Source of the DNA: Bacillus dicomae
Lineage (GTDB): Bacteria > Bacillota > Bacilli > Bacillales > Bacillaceae_G
Direction: 5' to 3'
DNA length: 64,000 bases
Assembly: GCF_006494425.1 (NCBI RefSeq)
Contig: NZ_VHIV01000001.1
Location: forward strand, 744,001 to 808,000
Shown piece after piece: positions 19,082 through 29,418 of this stretch. Each line of letters opens with the position of its first letter. Position 1 is the first letter of the stretch. The position numbers and the translations under genes were made by a program. Below the pieces are notes generated by a model. It ran no database searches. It was not told where the DNA came from and worked only from the letters and a program-made list of their open reading frames with translations.

Positions 19082-20261
19082 AAAAGCTAGTTCTATTATT
19101 GAGACTTTAAAGCAACAAGGACATGAGGCCTACTTTGTCGGTGGAAGCGTACGAGATCTTATTATCGATAGGCCGGTTGGAGATATTGATATTGCGACAT
19201 CTGCTTTACCAGAAGAAGTGATGGCTATATTTCCAAGACATGTTCCTGTTGGTCTTGAGCATGGAACTGTAATTGTAGTAGAAAATGGTGAGCCTTATGA
19301 GGTAACCACGTTTCGAACAGAGAGTGAATATGAAGATTTTCGAAGACCTAGTAGTGTTCAATTTGTTCGTTCGTTAGAAGAGGACTTAAAACGTCGTGAT
19401 TTTACAATGAATGCAATTGCAATGACAGAAGAAGGCGAAATGGTCGATTTATTTGCTGGACAGGAAGCGATTCAAAAGAGAGAAATTGTGACAGTTGGAA
19501 ATGCTGCGGATCGTTTTCAAGAAGATGCCCTGCGAATGATGCGTGGTATTCGGTTCGTAAGTACGTTAGGTTTTTCTTTAGAGACGAAAACGAAACAAGC
19601 AATTGAAACGTATGGACATTTGCTAGAACATATAGCAATTGAGAGAATTACAGTGGAGTTTGAGAAACTGTTAACTGGTACATATTGCGTGAAAGGCTTG
19701 CGAGAATTAGTAGAAACGAAGCTATTTTCTCATCTGCCATATTTACAAATGTCAGAAGAGAGATTGCTAAAAGCTACGCAGTATAACTGGGATTCTTTTG
19801 AAACGGACATTGAGGCTTGGGCATTCTTCTTATATTGTATCGGAGAAGAGCATCCATCGGTCTTTTTACGTCAATGGAAGTTTTCGAATAAAAAAATAAA
19901 AGATATCGTCGCAGTTTTATTAACAATCCGTACGAGAAAAGAGAAGGCGTGGGATACAGTCCTTCTTTATAAAACGGGAATTCATATTGCTGAAATGGCA
20001 GAAAGAGTATATGAAGCGATGATGGAAAGCTATGACAATACATCTGTTCAACGGGTACAAACGTTGTATGAAGAATTGCCAATCAAGAGTCGCCAAGAAA
20101 TGAATGTGACTGGGAATGATTTATTAAACTGGGCAAATAAAAAGCCTGGTCCGTGGGTTGCTGAAATGATTCAAAAGATTGAGGAAGCAATCGTACAAGG
20201 AAACGTAGTTAATGAGAAAGAGTGTATAAGGGAGTGGCTGCAAGAATGCAATCTACTATAA
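19068..20261 (+). CDS. cca: CCA tRNA nucleotidyltransferase
   Basis: Adds or repairs the CCA end of tRNAs without a template. The class II head carries [22 protein letters not shown] near residue 23-44 with the catalytic aspartates in DID, then [10 protein letters not shown] and the [12 protein letters not shown] motif. 397 residues, the usual size. I use the ATG at 19068, nine bases after TAAGGG; the ATG at 19059 is the alternative. The start lies inside the end of bshA. Confidence 0.95.
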   Translation: MERFKKASSIIETLKQQGHEAYFVGGSVRDLIIDRPVGDIDIATSALPEEVMAIFPRHVPVGLEHGTVIVVENGEPYEVTTFRTESEYEDFRRPSSVQFVRSLEEDLKRRDFTMNAIAMTEEGEMVDLFAGQEAIQKREIVTVGNAADRFQEDALRMMRGIRFVSTLGFSLETKTKQAIETYGHLLEHIAIERITVEFEKLLTGTYCVKGLRELVETKLFSHLPYLQMSEERLLKATQYNWDSFETDIEAWAFFLYCIGEEHPSVFLRQWKFSNKKIKDIVAVLLTIRTRKEKAWDTVLLYKTGIHIAEMAERVYEAMMESYDNTSVQRVQTLYEELPIKSRQEMNVTGNDLLNWANKKPGPWVAEMIQKIEEAIVQGNVVNEKECIREWLQECNLL

Positions 20262-21226
20262 GAAAGCAGTTATTGCAAGTTTTTTCGGAATCGGATGGCG
20301 AGTTTGTATCTGGTCAAACGATTAGTGATAAACTTGGTTGTTCAAGAACCGCTGTGTGGAAACATATGGAGGACCTTCGTAATGAAGGATATGAACTTGA
20401 AGCTGTGCGTCGATTAGGTTATCGAATTGCGAGTAAGCCAGACAAAGTGACGTCTAATGAAATTCAGTTAGGGTTACAAACGAAACATATTGGTAGAACG
20501 GTATATTTTGAAGAGTCTGTTGAATCTACGCAGCATATTGCAGCAAAACTTGCTTATGAAGGTGCAGAAGAAGGAACAATTGTTGTGGCAGAAGAACAAA
20601 TAGCGGGCAGAGGTCGTTTAAGCAGAAAATGGCATTCACCAAAAGGGACAGGAATTTGGATGAGTATTATTTTACGTCCATCCATCCCGGTTCATCATGC
20701 ACCACAACTTACTTTGTTAGCCGCTGTTAGCGTTGCGCAAGCAATTGAAAAGTGCACAGGTGTAAACGTAGGAATAAAATGGCCGAATGATATTTTAATT
20801 CAAGGAAAAAAGGCTGTAGGTATATTAACAGAAATGCAGGCTGATCCTGATAAAATTAATGCTGTCATTATGGGTATTGGTATTAATGCGAATCAAAAGC
20901 AAGAACATTTTGATGAGGAAATTCAGCATATTGCTACTTCTTTAGCGATTGAATCTGGTAGGCCAATTGTTCGTGCAGAGCTTATGCAACAAATCTTTTT
21001 ACAACTAGAAAAATTATATGAAGAGTATTTACAAAATGGCTTCTCTGTTATTAAAATTCTTTGGGAAAGTTACGCTGTGAGCATCGGGAAAGAAATTACG
21101 GCTCGAACGATGAGAGAGACGATTACGGGGATAGCAAAAGGAATTACAGAAGATGGTGTATTGCTTCTAGAAGACCATGAAGGAAAAGTACATCACATTC
21201 ATTCTGCGGATATCGAAATTAAGTAA
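20246..21226 (+). CDS. birA: Biotin-[acetyl-CoA carboxylase] ligase and biotin repressor
   Basis: Bifunctional protein: an N-terminal winged helix (residues 1-60, with GCSRTAVWKHMEDLR) binds bio operators and the catalytic domain makes biotinyl-AMP and biotinylates acetyl-CoA carboxylase. The adenylate-binding GRGRLSRKW lies near residue 121 and KWPNDI near 178. 326 residues; the start at 20246 is within the end of cca and follows AAGGGAG. A terminator ends the operon. Confidence 0.95.
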   Translation: MQSTIRKQLLQVFSESDGEFVSGQTISDKLGCSRTAVWKHMEDLRNEGYELEAVRRLGYRIASKPDKVTSNEIQLGLQTKHIGRTVYFEESVESTQHIAAKLAYEGAEEGTIVVAEEQIAGRGRLSRKWHSPKGTGIWMSIILRPSIPVHHAPQLTLLAAVSVAQAIEKCTGVNVGIKWPNDILIQGKKAVGILTEMQADPDKINAVIMGIGINANQKQEHFDEEIQHIATSLAIESGRPIVRAELMQQIFLQLEKLYEEYLQNGFSVIKILWESYAVSIGKEITARTMRETITGIAKGITEDGVLLLEDHEGKVHHIHSADIEIK

Positions 21227-21258
21227 AAGAAGTTCCTTTTTTGGAACTTCTTTTTTAT
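21225..21258 (+). terminator. Terminator after birA
   Basis: AAAAGAAGTTCC and GGAACTTCTTTT with a T run, overlapping the birA stop codon. Confidence 0.85.
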
Positions 21259-21349
21259 TTTCATATTTTGGGTTGACTCTGTAACAAGATAATCCATTCA
21301 TTTAATATTTAAATTTCATTTCAAAATATTGTCCGTCGAGGCTTGCTTT

Positions 21350-21739
21350 TTATTTGACGATTACTTTGCCCTCCATTCCTTTAAGGAGATGGTACCGACA
21401 TATTAATTCATATGTACCAGTATTTTTAGGTTTCACAGTAATATTTTTTTCTTTTCCTGGCTCGACAACAACATCAATTCCAAGTTTTTTTACTGTAAAG
21501 GTGTGCTCGCTTTTACCTTTATTTTTCAATAGCAATGTTGTGGATTCATTAATCGAAATCGTGATGACGTTTGGACGAAAGTAATCATCGTTTAGCTCGA
21601 CTTCAATCACTTTCGCTGACTCAACAGGTTGTGTTACGACGTTCGTTGAGGCAAATACATTGGGGGAATTTAAAGTCGTTACCCCCATAAGCATCACAAG
21701 AAAACCGATGAACCGAAATAACCATTTATTCATAGACAT
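21350..21739 (-). CDS. Exported cupredoxin-domain protein
   Basis: A 129-residue protein with an N-terminal signal segment (residues 1-31, ending near VFAS) and one cupredoxin fold of about 95 residues. Likely type 1 copper ligands are visible in SEHTF (His), ICRYH (Cys, His) and KGMEG (Met), so it is probably an exported electron-transfer or copper-binding protein. The ATG at 21739 is eight bases after GGAG; a TTG two codons upstream would be too close to the site. The gene runs convergent to birA and divergent from panB. Confidence 0.8.
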   Translation of the reverse strand: MSMNKWLFRFIGFLVMLMGVTTLNSPNVFASTNVVTQPVESAKVIEVELNDDYFRPNVITISINESTTLLLKNKGKSEHTFTVKKLGIDVVVEPGKEKNITVKPKNTGTYELICRYHLLKGMEGKVIVK

Positions 21740-21924
21740 TCGCAATTCTCCTTTTGTAAGTATTTTACCTCAATTAACCTGCATCATTATTTTAAAGGTT
21801 ATGCATTTAAACAAAGTTGTTTTATCTTTCTTTGATTGAGTTATTCACTAGAAATTTCACATACCGTAATGAGAATAAAAATTATTTTTTCAAAAAAATG
21901 TAGTAATTCCTTTTTGGAGTTTGC

Positions 21925-22100
21925 TATAATTAGTTCGAATGTGGGCAGTATCAGAGCGAACTGCACCATGATTCGAAGCAATACGAAAAATAATAACTTG
22001 GATTCTGCCTTGATCCAATAACGGACTGGGACAGAGGGATGAATAATGCCGACTAACACACAACCCTTCTGCCCTTTTATGGCCAGAGGGGTTTTTTATA
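21925..22100 (+). ncRNA. Structured 5' leader of panBCD, possibly a pan-motif RNA
   Basis: The 400-base gap before panB holds a TATAAT (21925-21930) followed by three stems. Stem 1 is an imperfect hairpin: TTCGAAT (21934-21940) with ATTCGAA (21971-21977), TGG with CCA, and GCAGT (21945-21949) with ACTGC (21960-21964), leaving a bulged A at 21965. Stem 2 is TTGGAT/ATCCAA at 21999-22017. Stem 3 is a terminator-like hairpin, AACCCTTCTGCC paired with GGCCAGAGGGGTT (about 22062-22092), then TTTTTTA. The layout fits an attenuated leader. The pan motif, known upstream of Firmicute panB, is a hairpin with bulged A residues; I infer that identity only. Confidence 0.5.
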
Positions 22101-22145
22101 TGATTTCGGCCATCTCCTCTCTCCTGTATAAAGGAGGAGTAGTTT

Positions 22146-22982
22146 TTGAAAACAAAAACAGATTTTTTGAAAATGAAAGAGCAAGGTGAGCCGATTACAA
22201 TGCTAACGGCGTATGATTATCCATCTGCTAAATTAGCAGAAGAAGCTGAAGTTGATATGATTCTAGTTGGAGATTCCCTTGGGATGGTTGTACTCGGCTA
22301 CGATTCGACAGTACCAGTAACAGTAGAGGATATGATTCATCATACGAAAGCTGTACGCCGCGGAGCGAAAAAGACGTTTATTGTAACTGATATGCCATTT
22401 ATGTCGTATCATGTGTCGCCTCAAGATACGATGGTGAATGCACGCCGTATTGTTCAAGAGAGTGGTGCCCATGCACTGAAGGTAGAAGGTGCGGGAGAAG
22501 TGATATCAACGATTCACTACTTGACGAATGCGGGAATTCCTGTTGTGGCGCACTTAGGTTTAACTCCTCAATCTGTAGGAGTGCTAGGTGGATATAAAGT
22601 ACAAGGAAAAGACGCTGAAAGCGCAAAAAAATTAATAGAAGATGCGAAGAAATGTGAGGAAGCTGGTGCAATTGCACTCGTGTTAGAGTGTGTGCCAATG
22701 CAGTTAGCAGAAATTATTTCCGAGCAATTAACAATTCCGACAATCGGGATTGGTGCAGGACAAAAAGTAGATGGGCAAGTGCTTGTTTATCATGATCTTA
22801 TCTCATATGGCGTAAATCGTGTTCCAAAATTTGTGAAGCAATATACGTCTGTTCAAGAGGAAATTGTGCGCGGGATTTCTCAATATGTTGCTGAAGTAAA
22901 GACAAGACAATTTCCTGAAGAAAAACATTCGTTCACAATGAAAGAGGAAGAATGCTTAGCGTTATACGGAGGAAAACAATAA
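22146..22982 (+). CDS. panB: 3-Methyl-2-oxobutanoate hydroxymethyltransferase
   Basis: First pantothenate-specific enzyme: transfers a hydroxymethyl group from methylene-tetrahydrofolate to alpha-ketoisovalerate, giving ketopantoate. [11 protein letters not shown] and the metal-binding VGDSLGMV segment near residue 41 mark the family. 278 residues. The start is a TTG at 22146, supported by the AAGGAGG site at 22131-22137 and no better in-frame ATG. The stop overlaps the panC start by one base. It is preceded by a structured leader with a terminator-like hairpin. Confidence 0.95.
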   Translation: MKTKTDFLKMKEQGEPITMLTAYDYPSAKLAEEAEVDMILVGDSLGMVVLGYDSTVPVTVEDMIHHTKAVRRGAKKTFIVTDMPFMSYHVSPQDTMVNARRIVQESGAHALKVEGAGEVISTIHYLTNAGIPVVAHLGLTPQSVGVLGGYKVQGKDAESAKKLIEDAKKCEEAGAIALVLECVPMQLAEIISEQLTIPTIGIGAGQKVDGQVLVYHDLISYGVNRVPKFVKQYTSVQEEIVRGISQYVAEVKTRQFPEEKHSFTMKEEECLALYGGKQ

Positions 22983-23830
22983 TGAAAATCGTAACTACAG
23001 TGCAAGAGATGCAGCAAATTACAAAAGAACTGCATGCAAGTGGAAAAAGTATTGGTTTTGTCCCAACGATGGGTTATTTACATGAAGGTCATGCGACTTT
23101 ATTACGTAAGGCAAGAGAAGAAAATGAAATTGTAGTTTTAAGCGTTTTTGTTAATCCGCTACAGTTTGGACCGAATGAAGATTTAGATCGATATCCCCGT
23201 GATATTAATAGAGATGAAAATGTAGCAAAAGAAAACGGTGTAGATTATTTATTTTATCCGAGCGTAGAAGAAATGTATCCAGCAGAACAAACGGCAACAG
23301 TAGAAGTTGTGAAGCGTACCGATGTATTATGCGGAAAACAAAGACCTGGTCATTTCGCTGGTGTTACGACTGTACTAATGAAACTATTTAATATTACATT
23401 GCCAACACGTGCTTATTTCGGTATGAAAGATGCACAGCAAGTTGCTGTCATTGAAGGATTTGTCGCTGATTTTAATATCCCGGTTACAATCGTACCGGTG
23501 GATATTGTAAGGGAGGAAGATGGATTAGCGAAAAGTTCTCGTAACGTGTATTTATCACAAGAAGAGCGTGAAGAGGCTCCTCATTTATACCGCAGTCTAT
23601 GTATAGCGAAAGAAAGAATTGAGGCAGGAGAACGTAATGCAGAAATCATTACAACTCTTGTGAAAGAATATATTGAGACGTATACGAAAGGCACTGTAGA
23701 TTATGCTGATTTATATGCCTATCCTTCACTACAAGTAGTGGATAAAATTGAAGGGCGAATCATTTTAGCAATTGCAGTTAAATTTGGCAATGTACGATTA
23801 ATTGACAATATAACATTAACGGTTAAATAA
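22982..23830 (+). CDS. panC: Pantothenate synthetase
   Basis: Joins pantoate and beta-alanine using ATP through a pantoyl-adenylate. The nucleotidyltransferase HxGH motif is in [11 protein letters not shown] (near residue 31) and the KMSKS-like segment is KSSRNVYLS near 183. 282 residues from the ATG at 22982, which overlaps the panB stop codon and follows GGAGG. Confidence 0.96.
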   Translation: MKIVTTVQEMQQITKELHASGKSIGFVPTMGYLHEGHATLLRKAREENEIVVLSVFVNPLQFGPNEDLDRYPRDINRDENVAKENGVDYLFYPSVEEMYPAEQTATVEVVKRTDVLCGKQRPGHFAGVTTVLMKLFNITLPTRAYFGMKDAQQVAVIEGFVADFNIPVTIVPVDIVREEDGLAKSSRNVYLSQEEREEAPHLYRSLCIAKERIEAGERNAEIITTLVKEYIETYTKGTVDYADLYAYPSLQVVDKIEGRIILAIAVKFGNVRLIDNITLTVK

Positions 23831-23842
23831 GGGGGAGCATCT

Positions 23843-24226
23843 ATGTTTCGCACAATGATGAGAGCGAAGTTACATCGCGCAACAGTAACAGAAGCAAATT
23901 TAAATTATGTAGGTAGTATTACAATTGATGAAGATTTAATGGATGCAGTAAATATTGTAGAAAACGAAAAAGTCCAAATTGTAAATAATAATAATGGTGC
24001 TCGCTTAGAGACATATGTTATTAAAGGAGAACGTGGTAGCGGTGTTGTTTGTTTGAATGGTGCAGCTGCAAGGCTTGTACAGCCAGGAGATAAAGTTATT
24101 ATTATTTGCTACGGTCTAGTGGCAGAAGAAAATATTCATAAACAAGAGCCGAAAATTGCAGTATTAGACGATGATAATCAAATTATTGAAATGTTAGGTG
24201 CTGAAAGAGCGGGCACGATATTATAA
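23843..24226 (+). CDS. panD: Aspartate 1-decarboxylase proenzyme
   Basis: Pyruvoyl-dependent decarboxylase that makes beta-alanine for pantothenate. The self-processing site Gly24-Ser25 is present in YVGSIT. 127 residues, the normal proenzyme length. GGGGGAG lies ahead of the ATG. It completes the panBCD operon, and a terminator follows. Confidence 0.97.
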   Translation: MFRTMMRAKLHRATVTEANLNYVGSITIDEDLMDAVNIVENEKVQIVNNNNGARLETYVIKGERGSGVVCLNGAAARLVQPGDKVIIICYGLVAEENIHKQEPKIAVLDDDNQIIEMLGAERAGTIL

Positions 24227-24230
24227 GTAA

Positions 24231-24264
24231 GAAAGCTATCTCTATTATGGAGATAGCTTTTTTG
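24231..24264 (+). terminator. Terminator after panD
   Basis: AAAGCTATCTC and GAGATAGCTTT with a seven-base loop and a T run. Confidence 0.85.
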
Positions 24265-24354
24265 TGCATCTTTTCATTAAGATGAGATAAAACGTGGTAT
24301 AGTAACATTATATAATTTTCTGTTTGATAGGTAAGAAATTGAGGTGTTACATAT

Positions 24355-27159
24355 ATGAGTAAGCGTTATGTCGTTGTGGATTTAGAGACGACAGGGAACT
24401 CCTGGAAGGATGGGAAAGATAAAATTACCCAAATTGCAGCTGTTGTAGTGAAAGATGGAGAGATATTAGAGATTTTTTCATCTTTTATTAATCCGAAGAG
24501 AGAGATTCCGCCATTTATTACAGAGTTAACAGGGATTGATGAGAGTATGGTTAAGCAAGCCCCGTTATTTCAAGATATAGCCCCGATGGTTGTTGAGCTA
24601 TTACAAGGTGCAGCTTTCGTTGCACATAACGTTCACTTTGATTGGAATTTTTTAACGGAAGAATTAAGGCAGGCTGGATATACAGAAATACATTGTCCAA
24701 AAGTTGATACAGTTGAGTTGGCGCAAATTCTTTTGCCAACGGCTGATAGTTATAAATTACGTGATTTAGCTAAACAACACGAACTAGAGCATGATCAACC
24801 GCATCGTGCGGATAGTGATGCTCTTGCAACAGCGGAATTGTTTTTACAATTTTTAAATGAAATTGAGAAGTTACCACTTGTCACCTTGCAATCACTTTAT
24901 GAATTGAGTGATGTTTTTCAAAGTGATATAGCGGATGTACTTTCTGAAAATATTTTAAAGAAAATGATGCATGGTAAAAAAGAAGCAGAGGGATATGAAG
25001 TGTATCGAAATATTGCACTTCGAAAACGGAATTATTCTTTAAACCTAAGTGAAACATGTTCATTTAAATTTGATGCTTTCTTGCATAAGACAATTGATAA
25101 ACTTGAGTTGAATATGCCAAAGTTTGAAAAAAGAGAAAGTCAACAGAGTATGATGAAGGAAATATATACAGCGCTAAGAGATTCTAGGTTTTCACTAATT
25201 GAAGCAGGAACAGGAACAGGGAAGACTCTTGCATATTTACTTCCAAGTATTTATTTTGCAAAGAAAAAAGAAGAACCTGTCATCATAAGTACCCAAACTG
25301 TACAATTGCAACAACAAATATTAGAAAAAGAAATTCCATTATTACAGAAAATCATGCCATTTTCATTTGAAGTAGCTCTTTTGAAAGGAAGAAAGCATTA
25401 TCTTTGTCTACATAAATTTGAATATGCTTTGCAAGAGGAAGAGAAAAATTATGATATGGCGCTCACGAAGGCAAAAATTTTAGTGTGGTTATTGCAAACG
25501 GAAACGGGCGATCGTGATGAATTAAATATTCCTGAGGGCGGAAAATTACTTTGGAACCGTATTTGTAGTGATGTACATAGTCCAGGCGGGATACAAAGCA
25601 ATTGGTATAGTCGTTGTTTTTATCAACGAGCAAAGAATAAAGCATTATTTGCAGATATCGTTATTACAAATCATGCGTTATTATTTCAAGATTTTTCAAG
25701 TGAAGAACCATTGTTTGCTTCATGTGAACATATTATTTTTGATGAGGCTCATCATATAGAGGAAGCGGCGAGTAGAACATTAGGTGAGCAGTTCTCCTGT
25801 ATGTATTTCCAGTTAGTTTTATCTCGTCTTGGTACGCTAGAAACAGATGATGTACTTTCAAAAGTATATAAAATGATGAAAAAAACAGAACAAGCCTCTC
25901 GTTCGACTTTCCGTATGGTAAGTCATAGTTTGAAGGAATTGAAATTTGATGCAGATGAGCTATTCCAAATGTTACGTGCTTTCATCTTTAAACAAACAAA
26001 GCAGGAACAAGGGATAAGCAATATGCCACTCATTTATCGATATGACACGGAAGTAGAGAAAGGTAAGTTATGGGATAGCATTACCGAGTTAACAAATCGT
26101 TTTGTATATGATGTAAGAAAATTATTAACTACACTTGAGAAGCAAGTTGAAATATTGCAAAGTAAAATAGAATGGGAAATGCATGTTGTTACAGGTGAGT
26201 TTATGCATTTAATTGAATTGTTGAGAAAGATGGCTCAATCTTTACAATTACTCATTTTAGAAAAAAATTCATATGTGACATGGATGGAAACTGAAACAAA
26301 GGGAACAATCCATTCAACTGTTTTATATGGGCACCCTGTTCATATTGGTGAAAGATTTGCTGATGAATTTTTAACAGAGAAAAAGAGTGTTATTTTCACA
26401 TCAGCAACGTTAACAGTAAACGATTCATTTGACTATATAAAAGAAGAGCTAGGTTTACATGATTTTGCTCCTAATACATTACAGGTTCCGTCACCATTCC
26501 GTTTTGAAGAACAAATGAAATTAATGGTTTCAACGGATGTGCCTTTTATTAAGCAAGCAAGTAATGAAGAATATATTAAATCTGTGTCGGCACATATTGC
26601 AAAAATAGCGAAAGCTACAAAAGGTAGAATGCTTGTTTTATTCACCTCGTATGAAATGTTGAAAGAAGCTTATACGCATTTGAAAAATGATGAGGAATTA
26701 GAAGGGTATTTATTATTAACGCAAAGTGTGAATAATAAGAGCCGAAGCCGTCTCATTCGTAAATTTCAAGAGTTCGACAAATCGATTTTGTTAGGAACAA
26801 GTAGTTTTTGGGAAGGGATAGATATACCTGGAGATGCCCTTAGTTGTCTTGTTATTGTTCGGCTTCCTTTTACGCCTCCTCATCAACCGATGATGGAAGC
26901 GAAAGGAGAGTGGTTAAAAAATCATGGAGAGGACGTATTTGCTAAGTTAGCACTCCCGCAAGCAATATTACGTTTCAAACAAGGGTTTGGTCGTCTCATT
27001 AGAACGAGTACAGATACCGGAACTGTATTTGTATTAGATCGTCGTTTGACAAGCTCTTCCTATGGAAAACGTTTTTTACAATCAATCCCAACTGTCCCGC
27101 TTTATGAAGGCCCTCTAGAAGAATTGTTAGAACAATTAAAGGAACGGCCAACTGAATAA
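24355..27159 (+). CDS. dinG: DinG-family nuclease/helicase with N-terminal exonuclease domain
   Basis: A 934-residue protein. Residues 1-175 form a DEDDh 3'-5' exonuclease domain (VVDLETTGN at about 6-14, HNVHFDWNFL near 92, HRADSDALATAELF near 148). A superfamily 2 helicase core follows, with Walker A GTGTGKT near residue 286 and DEAH in FDEAHHIEEAA near 463, then motif VI QGFGRLIR near 880. The cysteines that hold the 4Fe-4S cluster of XPD and E. coli DinG are not arranged here, as expected for the Gram-positive form, which is reported to act mainly as an exonuclease. A second DinG-like gene lies at 41663. Confidence 0.93.
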   Translation: MSKRYVVVDLETTGNSWKDGKDKITQIAAVVVKDGEILEIFSSFINPKREIPPFITELTGIDESMVKQAPLFQDIAPMVVELLQGAAFVAHNVHFDWNFLTEELRQAGYTEIHCPKVDTVELAQILLPTADSYKLRDLAKQHELEHDQPHRADSDALATAELFLQFLNEIEKLPLVTLQSLYELSDVFQSDIADVLSENILKKMMHGKKEAEGYEVYRNIALRKRNYSLNLSETCSFKFDAFLHKTIDKLELNMPKFEKRESQQSMMKEIYTALRDSRFSLIEAGTGTGKTLAYLLPSIYFAKKKEEPVIISTQTVQLQQQILEKEIPLLQKIMPFSFEVALLKGRKHYLCLHKFEYALQEEEKNYDMALTKAKILVWLLQTETGDRDELNIPEGGKLLWNRICSDVHSPGGIQSNWYSRCFYQRAKNKALFADIVITNHALLFQDFSSEEPLFASCEHIIFDEAHHIEEAASRTLGEQFSCMYFQLVLSRLGTLETDDVLSKVYKMMKKTEQASRSTFRMVSHSLKELKFDADELFQMLRAFIFKQTKQEQGISNMPLIYRYDTEVEKGKLWDSITELTNRFVYDVRKLLTTLEKQVEILQSKIEWEMHVVTGEFMHLIELLRKMAQSLQLLILEKNSYVTWMETETKGTIHSTVLYGHPVHIGERFADEFLTEKKSVIFTSATLTVNDSFDYIKEELGLHDFAPNTLQVPSPFRFEEQMKLMVSTDVPFIKQASNEEYIKSVSAHIAKIAKATKGRMLVLFTSYEMLKEAYTHLKNDEELEGYLLLTQSVNNKSRSRLIRKFQEFDKSILLGTSSFWEGIDIPGDALSCLVIVRLPFTPPHQPMMEAKGEWLKNHGEDVFAKLALPQAILRFKQGFGRLIRTSTDTGTVFVLDRRLTSSSYGKRFLQSIPTVPLYEGPLEELLEQLKERPTE

Positions 27160-27170
27160 AATTGGAAGAA

Positions 27171-27212
27171 AAATACGCCTGAAGTACATTTAAACTTCAG
27201 GCGTAAAAAATG
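27171..27212. terminator. Terminator after dinG
   Basis: Perfect 12-base arms TACGCCTGAAGT (27174-27185) and ACTTCAGGCGTA (27194-27205), then AAAAA on this strand and T-rich sequence on the other. The stem is convincing, the T run is weak on the plus strand. Confidence 0.55.
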
Positions 27213-27409
27213 TGGGTAGGAGGAATTTTATTTTTCTTACTTCTTGTATACAAAATGTATTGGTTTTCGACTTGAAACCTTTTTTTGCTGTACATGTCCT
27301 GCTATAATAGATGGGTGATGAAGCAGGGGTTGTAAAGAATGTACTCTTATTGTAACCGCATTGCGTTCTTCTATAATTAGAAATTTTTGTGTAACGGAGG
27401 AGTTTTTTC

Positions 27410-27580
27410 ATGGATAAGAAAATCGAAGTCCTATCAACGACGCGTATTAAATATACGTCTGATTTGTATAAAATTGTTGATAGTTTAAATCGTACGTTAA
27501 AAGAACAGGACCTCATGTTCGGATTAGCATTAGACGAAAAAGACAAAGAAACAGCTGTATTTACGATTTACAGAACGTAG
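27410..27580 (+). CDS. ypmA: DUF4264 small protein YpmA
   Basis: A 56-residue protein, beginning MDKKIEVLSTTRIKYTSDLY and ending FTIYRT, found in the gap between dinG and ypmB. CGGAGGAG lies ten bases before the ATG. B. subtilis has YpmA at the same place. It has no membrane segment and no known function. Its stop is eight bases before ypmB, so the two are probably co-transcribed. Confidence 0.85.
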   Translation: MDKKIEVLSTTRIKYTSDLYKIVDSLNRTLKEQDLMFGLALDEKDKETAVFTIYRT

Positions 27581-27587
27581 TGATACA

Positions 27588-28091
27588 ATGAAAAAGTGGA
27601 TCTTTGCAATCATTATCGTAATCGTTGCTAGTGGAATATATGGGGCGTATGTTTATAATAAAGCAATGGGAAAGAAAATCCCTAAAGAGGCAAAATCTGT
27701 AGAAATTGCAAAAGAAAAAGCAAAGCTTACAAAAGTAAAATCTGTTGATTATTATAACGGAGAATCTTCATATGTAGTCGTACAAGGTACAGATGAAAAA
27801 GGAGAGCAACTTATCGTTTGGGTGCCTGAGAAAAAAGGGGAAACAATAGTAAGGAAAAAGAGCGAAGGTATTTCTGAAAAAGAGGCTGTACAAAGAACGA
27901 TTGAACAGGTTGGAGACGAAAGTAAAGAATCAAAAAGCAAGCCGAAAGAAATTTTAAAAGTAAAATTAGGCTTTGAAAACAATATACCATTATGGGAAGT
28001 TACATATATTGATGATGAAAATCGTTATAGTTATTACTATCTTGCATTTCAAGATGGTCAGTTTTTACGACGATACAGCATTGAAAAATAG
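27588..28091 (+). CDS. ypmB: DUF5590 membrane-anchored protein YpmB
   Basis: A 167-residue protein with an N-terminal membrane anchor (residues 4-24) and an extracytoplasmic domain that looks like two PepSY-type halves (EKAKLTKVKSVDYYNGESS and the C-terminal NNIPLWEVTYID). It corresponds to B. subtilis YpmB between ypmA and aspB. Function unknown. The ribosome site is poor, suggesting coupling to ypmA. Confidence 0.82.
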   Translation: MKKWIFAIIIVIVASGIYGAYVYNKAMGKKIPKEAKSVEIAKEKAKLTKVKSVDYYNGESSYVVVQGTDEKGEQLIVWVPEKKGETIVRKKSEGISEKEAVQRTIEQVGDESKESKSKPKEILKVKLGFENNIPLWEVTYIDDENRYSYYYLAFQDGQFLRRYSIEK

Positions 28092-28109
28092 ATGTAGGGG
28101 GAACTACAA

Positions 28110-29297
28110 ATGAAATTAGCAAAGCGAGTAGCTGCTTTAACACCATCTGCAACTTTAGAAATTACAGCAAAGGCACAAGCATTAAAAGCAGAAGGTCATG
28201 ATGTAATTGGATTAGGGGCAGGAGAGCCTGACTTTAATACGCCAGAACATATTATGGAAGCTGCACATAAAGCGATGTTAGAAGGACATACGAAGTATAC
28301 ACCAACAGGTGGATTACAAGCGTTAAAACAAGAAATTGTGAAGAAGTTTACTCGCGATCAAGGAATTGCGTATGATCCATCTGAAATTATTGTATGTAAT
28401 GGTGCAAAGCATGCGTTATATACATTATTCCAAGTGTTACTTGATGAAGGAGATGAAGTTATCATCCCGACTCCTTATTGGGTAAGTTATCCCGAACAAG
28501 TAAAGCTCGCTGGAGGTAAGCCAGTTTATGTAGAAGGTCTGGAAGGTAACGAGTACAAAATTACAGCAGAGCAGCTGCGTGAGGCAATTACAGAGAAAAC
28601 GAAAGCAGTTATTATTAATTCACCGAGCAATCCAACAGGAATGATTTACAGCAAAGAGGAATTACAACAGCTTGGAGAAGTATGTTTAGAACATGATATT
28701 TTAATCGTTTCAGATGAAATTTATGAGAAATTAATTTATGGTGGAGCGGAATATACTTCAATTGCCCAGCTTTCTAATGCATTAAAAGAACAAACACTTA
28801 TTATTAATGGTGTATCTAAATCTCATTCTATGACAGGATGGCGTATTGGATATGCAGCAGGAAATAAGCAGCTTATTAAAGCGATGACGAACTTAGCGAG
28901 TCATAGTACGTCAAACCCTACTTCAATCGCTCAATACGGCGCAATCGCGGCATATGCAGGCTCACAAGAGCCCGTAGAAACAATGCGTCAAGCATTTGAA
29001 GAGAGATTAAACATTATTTATGATAAATTAATTCAAATCCCTGGATTTACTTGTATTAAACCACAAGGTGCATTTTATTTATTCCCTAACGTAAAAGAAG
29101 CTGTAGCTTTATCAGGATACGAAACTGTTGATGATTGGGCAAAAGCTCTATTAGAAGAGGAAAAAGTCGCTCTTGTACCAGGTACAGGATTCGGTGCTCC
29201 AAATAACGTTCGTTTATCATATGCGACATCTCTTGAACAAGTAGAAAAAGCATTAGAACGCATTCATACGTTTATGAAAAGTAAAGTGCAAGCTTAA
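28110..29297 (+). CDS. aspB: Aspartate aminotransferase
   Basis: PLP-dependent class I aminotransferase of the Ib subgroup, interconverting aspartate and 2-oxoglutarate with oxaloacetate and glutamate. NSPSNPTGM near residue 170, SDEIYEKLIYGG near 203 and the PLP lysine in NGVSKSHSMTGWRIGY near 236 are intact. 395 residues. AGGGGGA precedes the ATG. In B. subtilis asnS and dnaD follow; here asnS is absent and a terminator separates aspB from dnaD. Confidence 0.92.
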   Translation: MKLAKRVAALTPSATLEITAKAQALKAEGHDVIGLGAGEPDFNTPEHIMEAAHKAMLEGHTKYTPTGGLQALKQEIVKKFTRDQGIAYDPSEIIVCNGAKHALYTLFQVLLDEGDEVIIPTPYWVSYPEQVKLAGGKPVYVEGLEGNEYKITAEQLREAITEKTKAVIINSPSNPTGMIYSKEELQQLGEVCLEHDILIVSDEIYEKLIYGGAEYTSIAQLSNALKEQTLIINGVSKSHSMTGWRIGYAAGNKQLIKAMTNLASHSTSNPTSIAQYGAIAAYAGSQEPVETMRQAFEERLNIIYDKLIQIPGFTCIKPQGAFYLFPNVKEAVALSGYETVDDWAKALLEEEKVALVPGTGFGAPNNVRLSYATSLEQVEKALERIHTFMKSKVQA

Positions 29298-29321
29298 TTG
29301 TATATTTTATTAATGTAATAC

Positions 29322-29356
29322 AAAAAACCTTCCTACATAATAGGGAGGTTTTTTTG
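29322..29356 (+). terminator. Terminator after aspB
   Basis: AAAAAACCTTCC and GGGAGGTTTTTT (one G-U pair) with a T run. Confidence 0.85.
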
Positions 29357-29418
29357 ACGAATTGTGGCAAAAAGAAATAGCGAAAGGTGTGTTATACTAG
29401 AGAACGAGGTGTTTGGTG

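Noticed and set aside
22021-22100. A T-box leader upstream of panB
   Set aside because: The AGGGTGG.ACCGCG T-box sequence is absent; GGACTGGGACAGAGGG only superficially resembles it.
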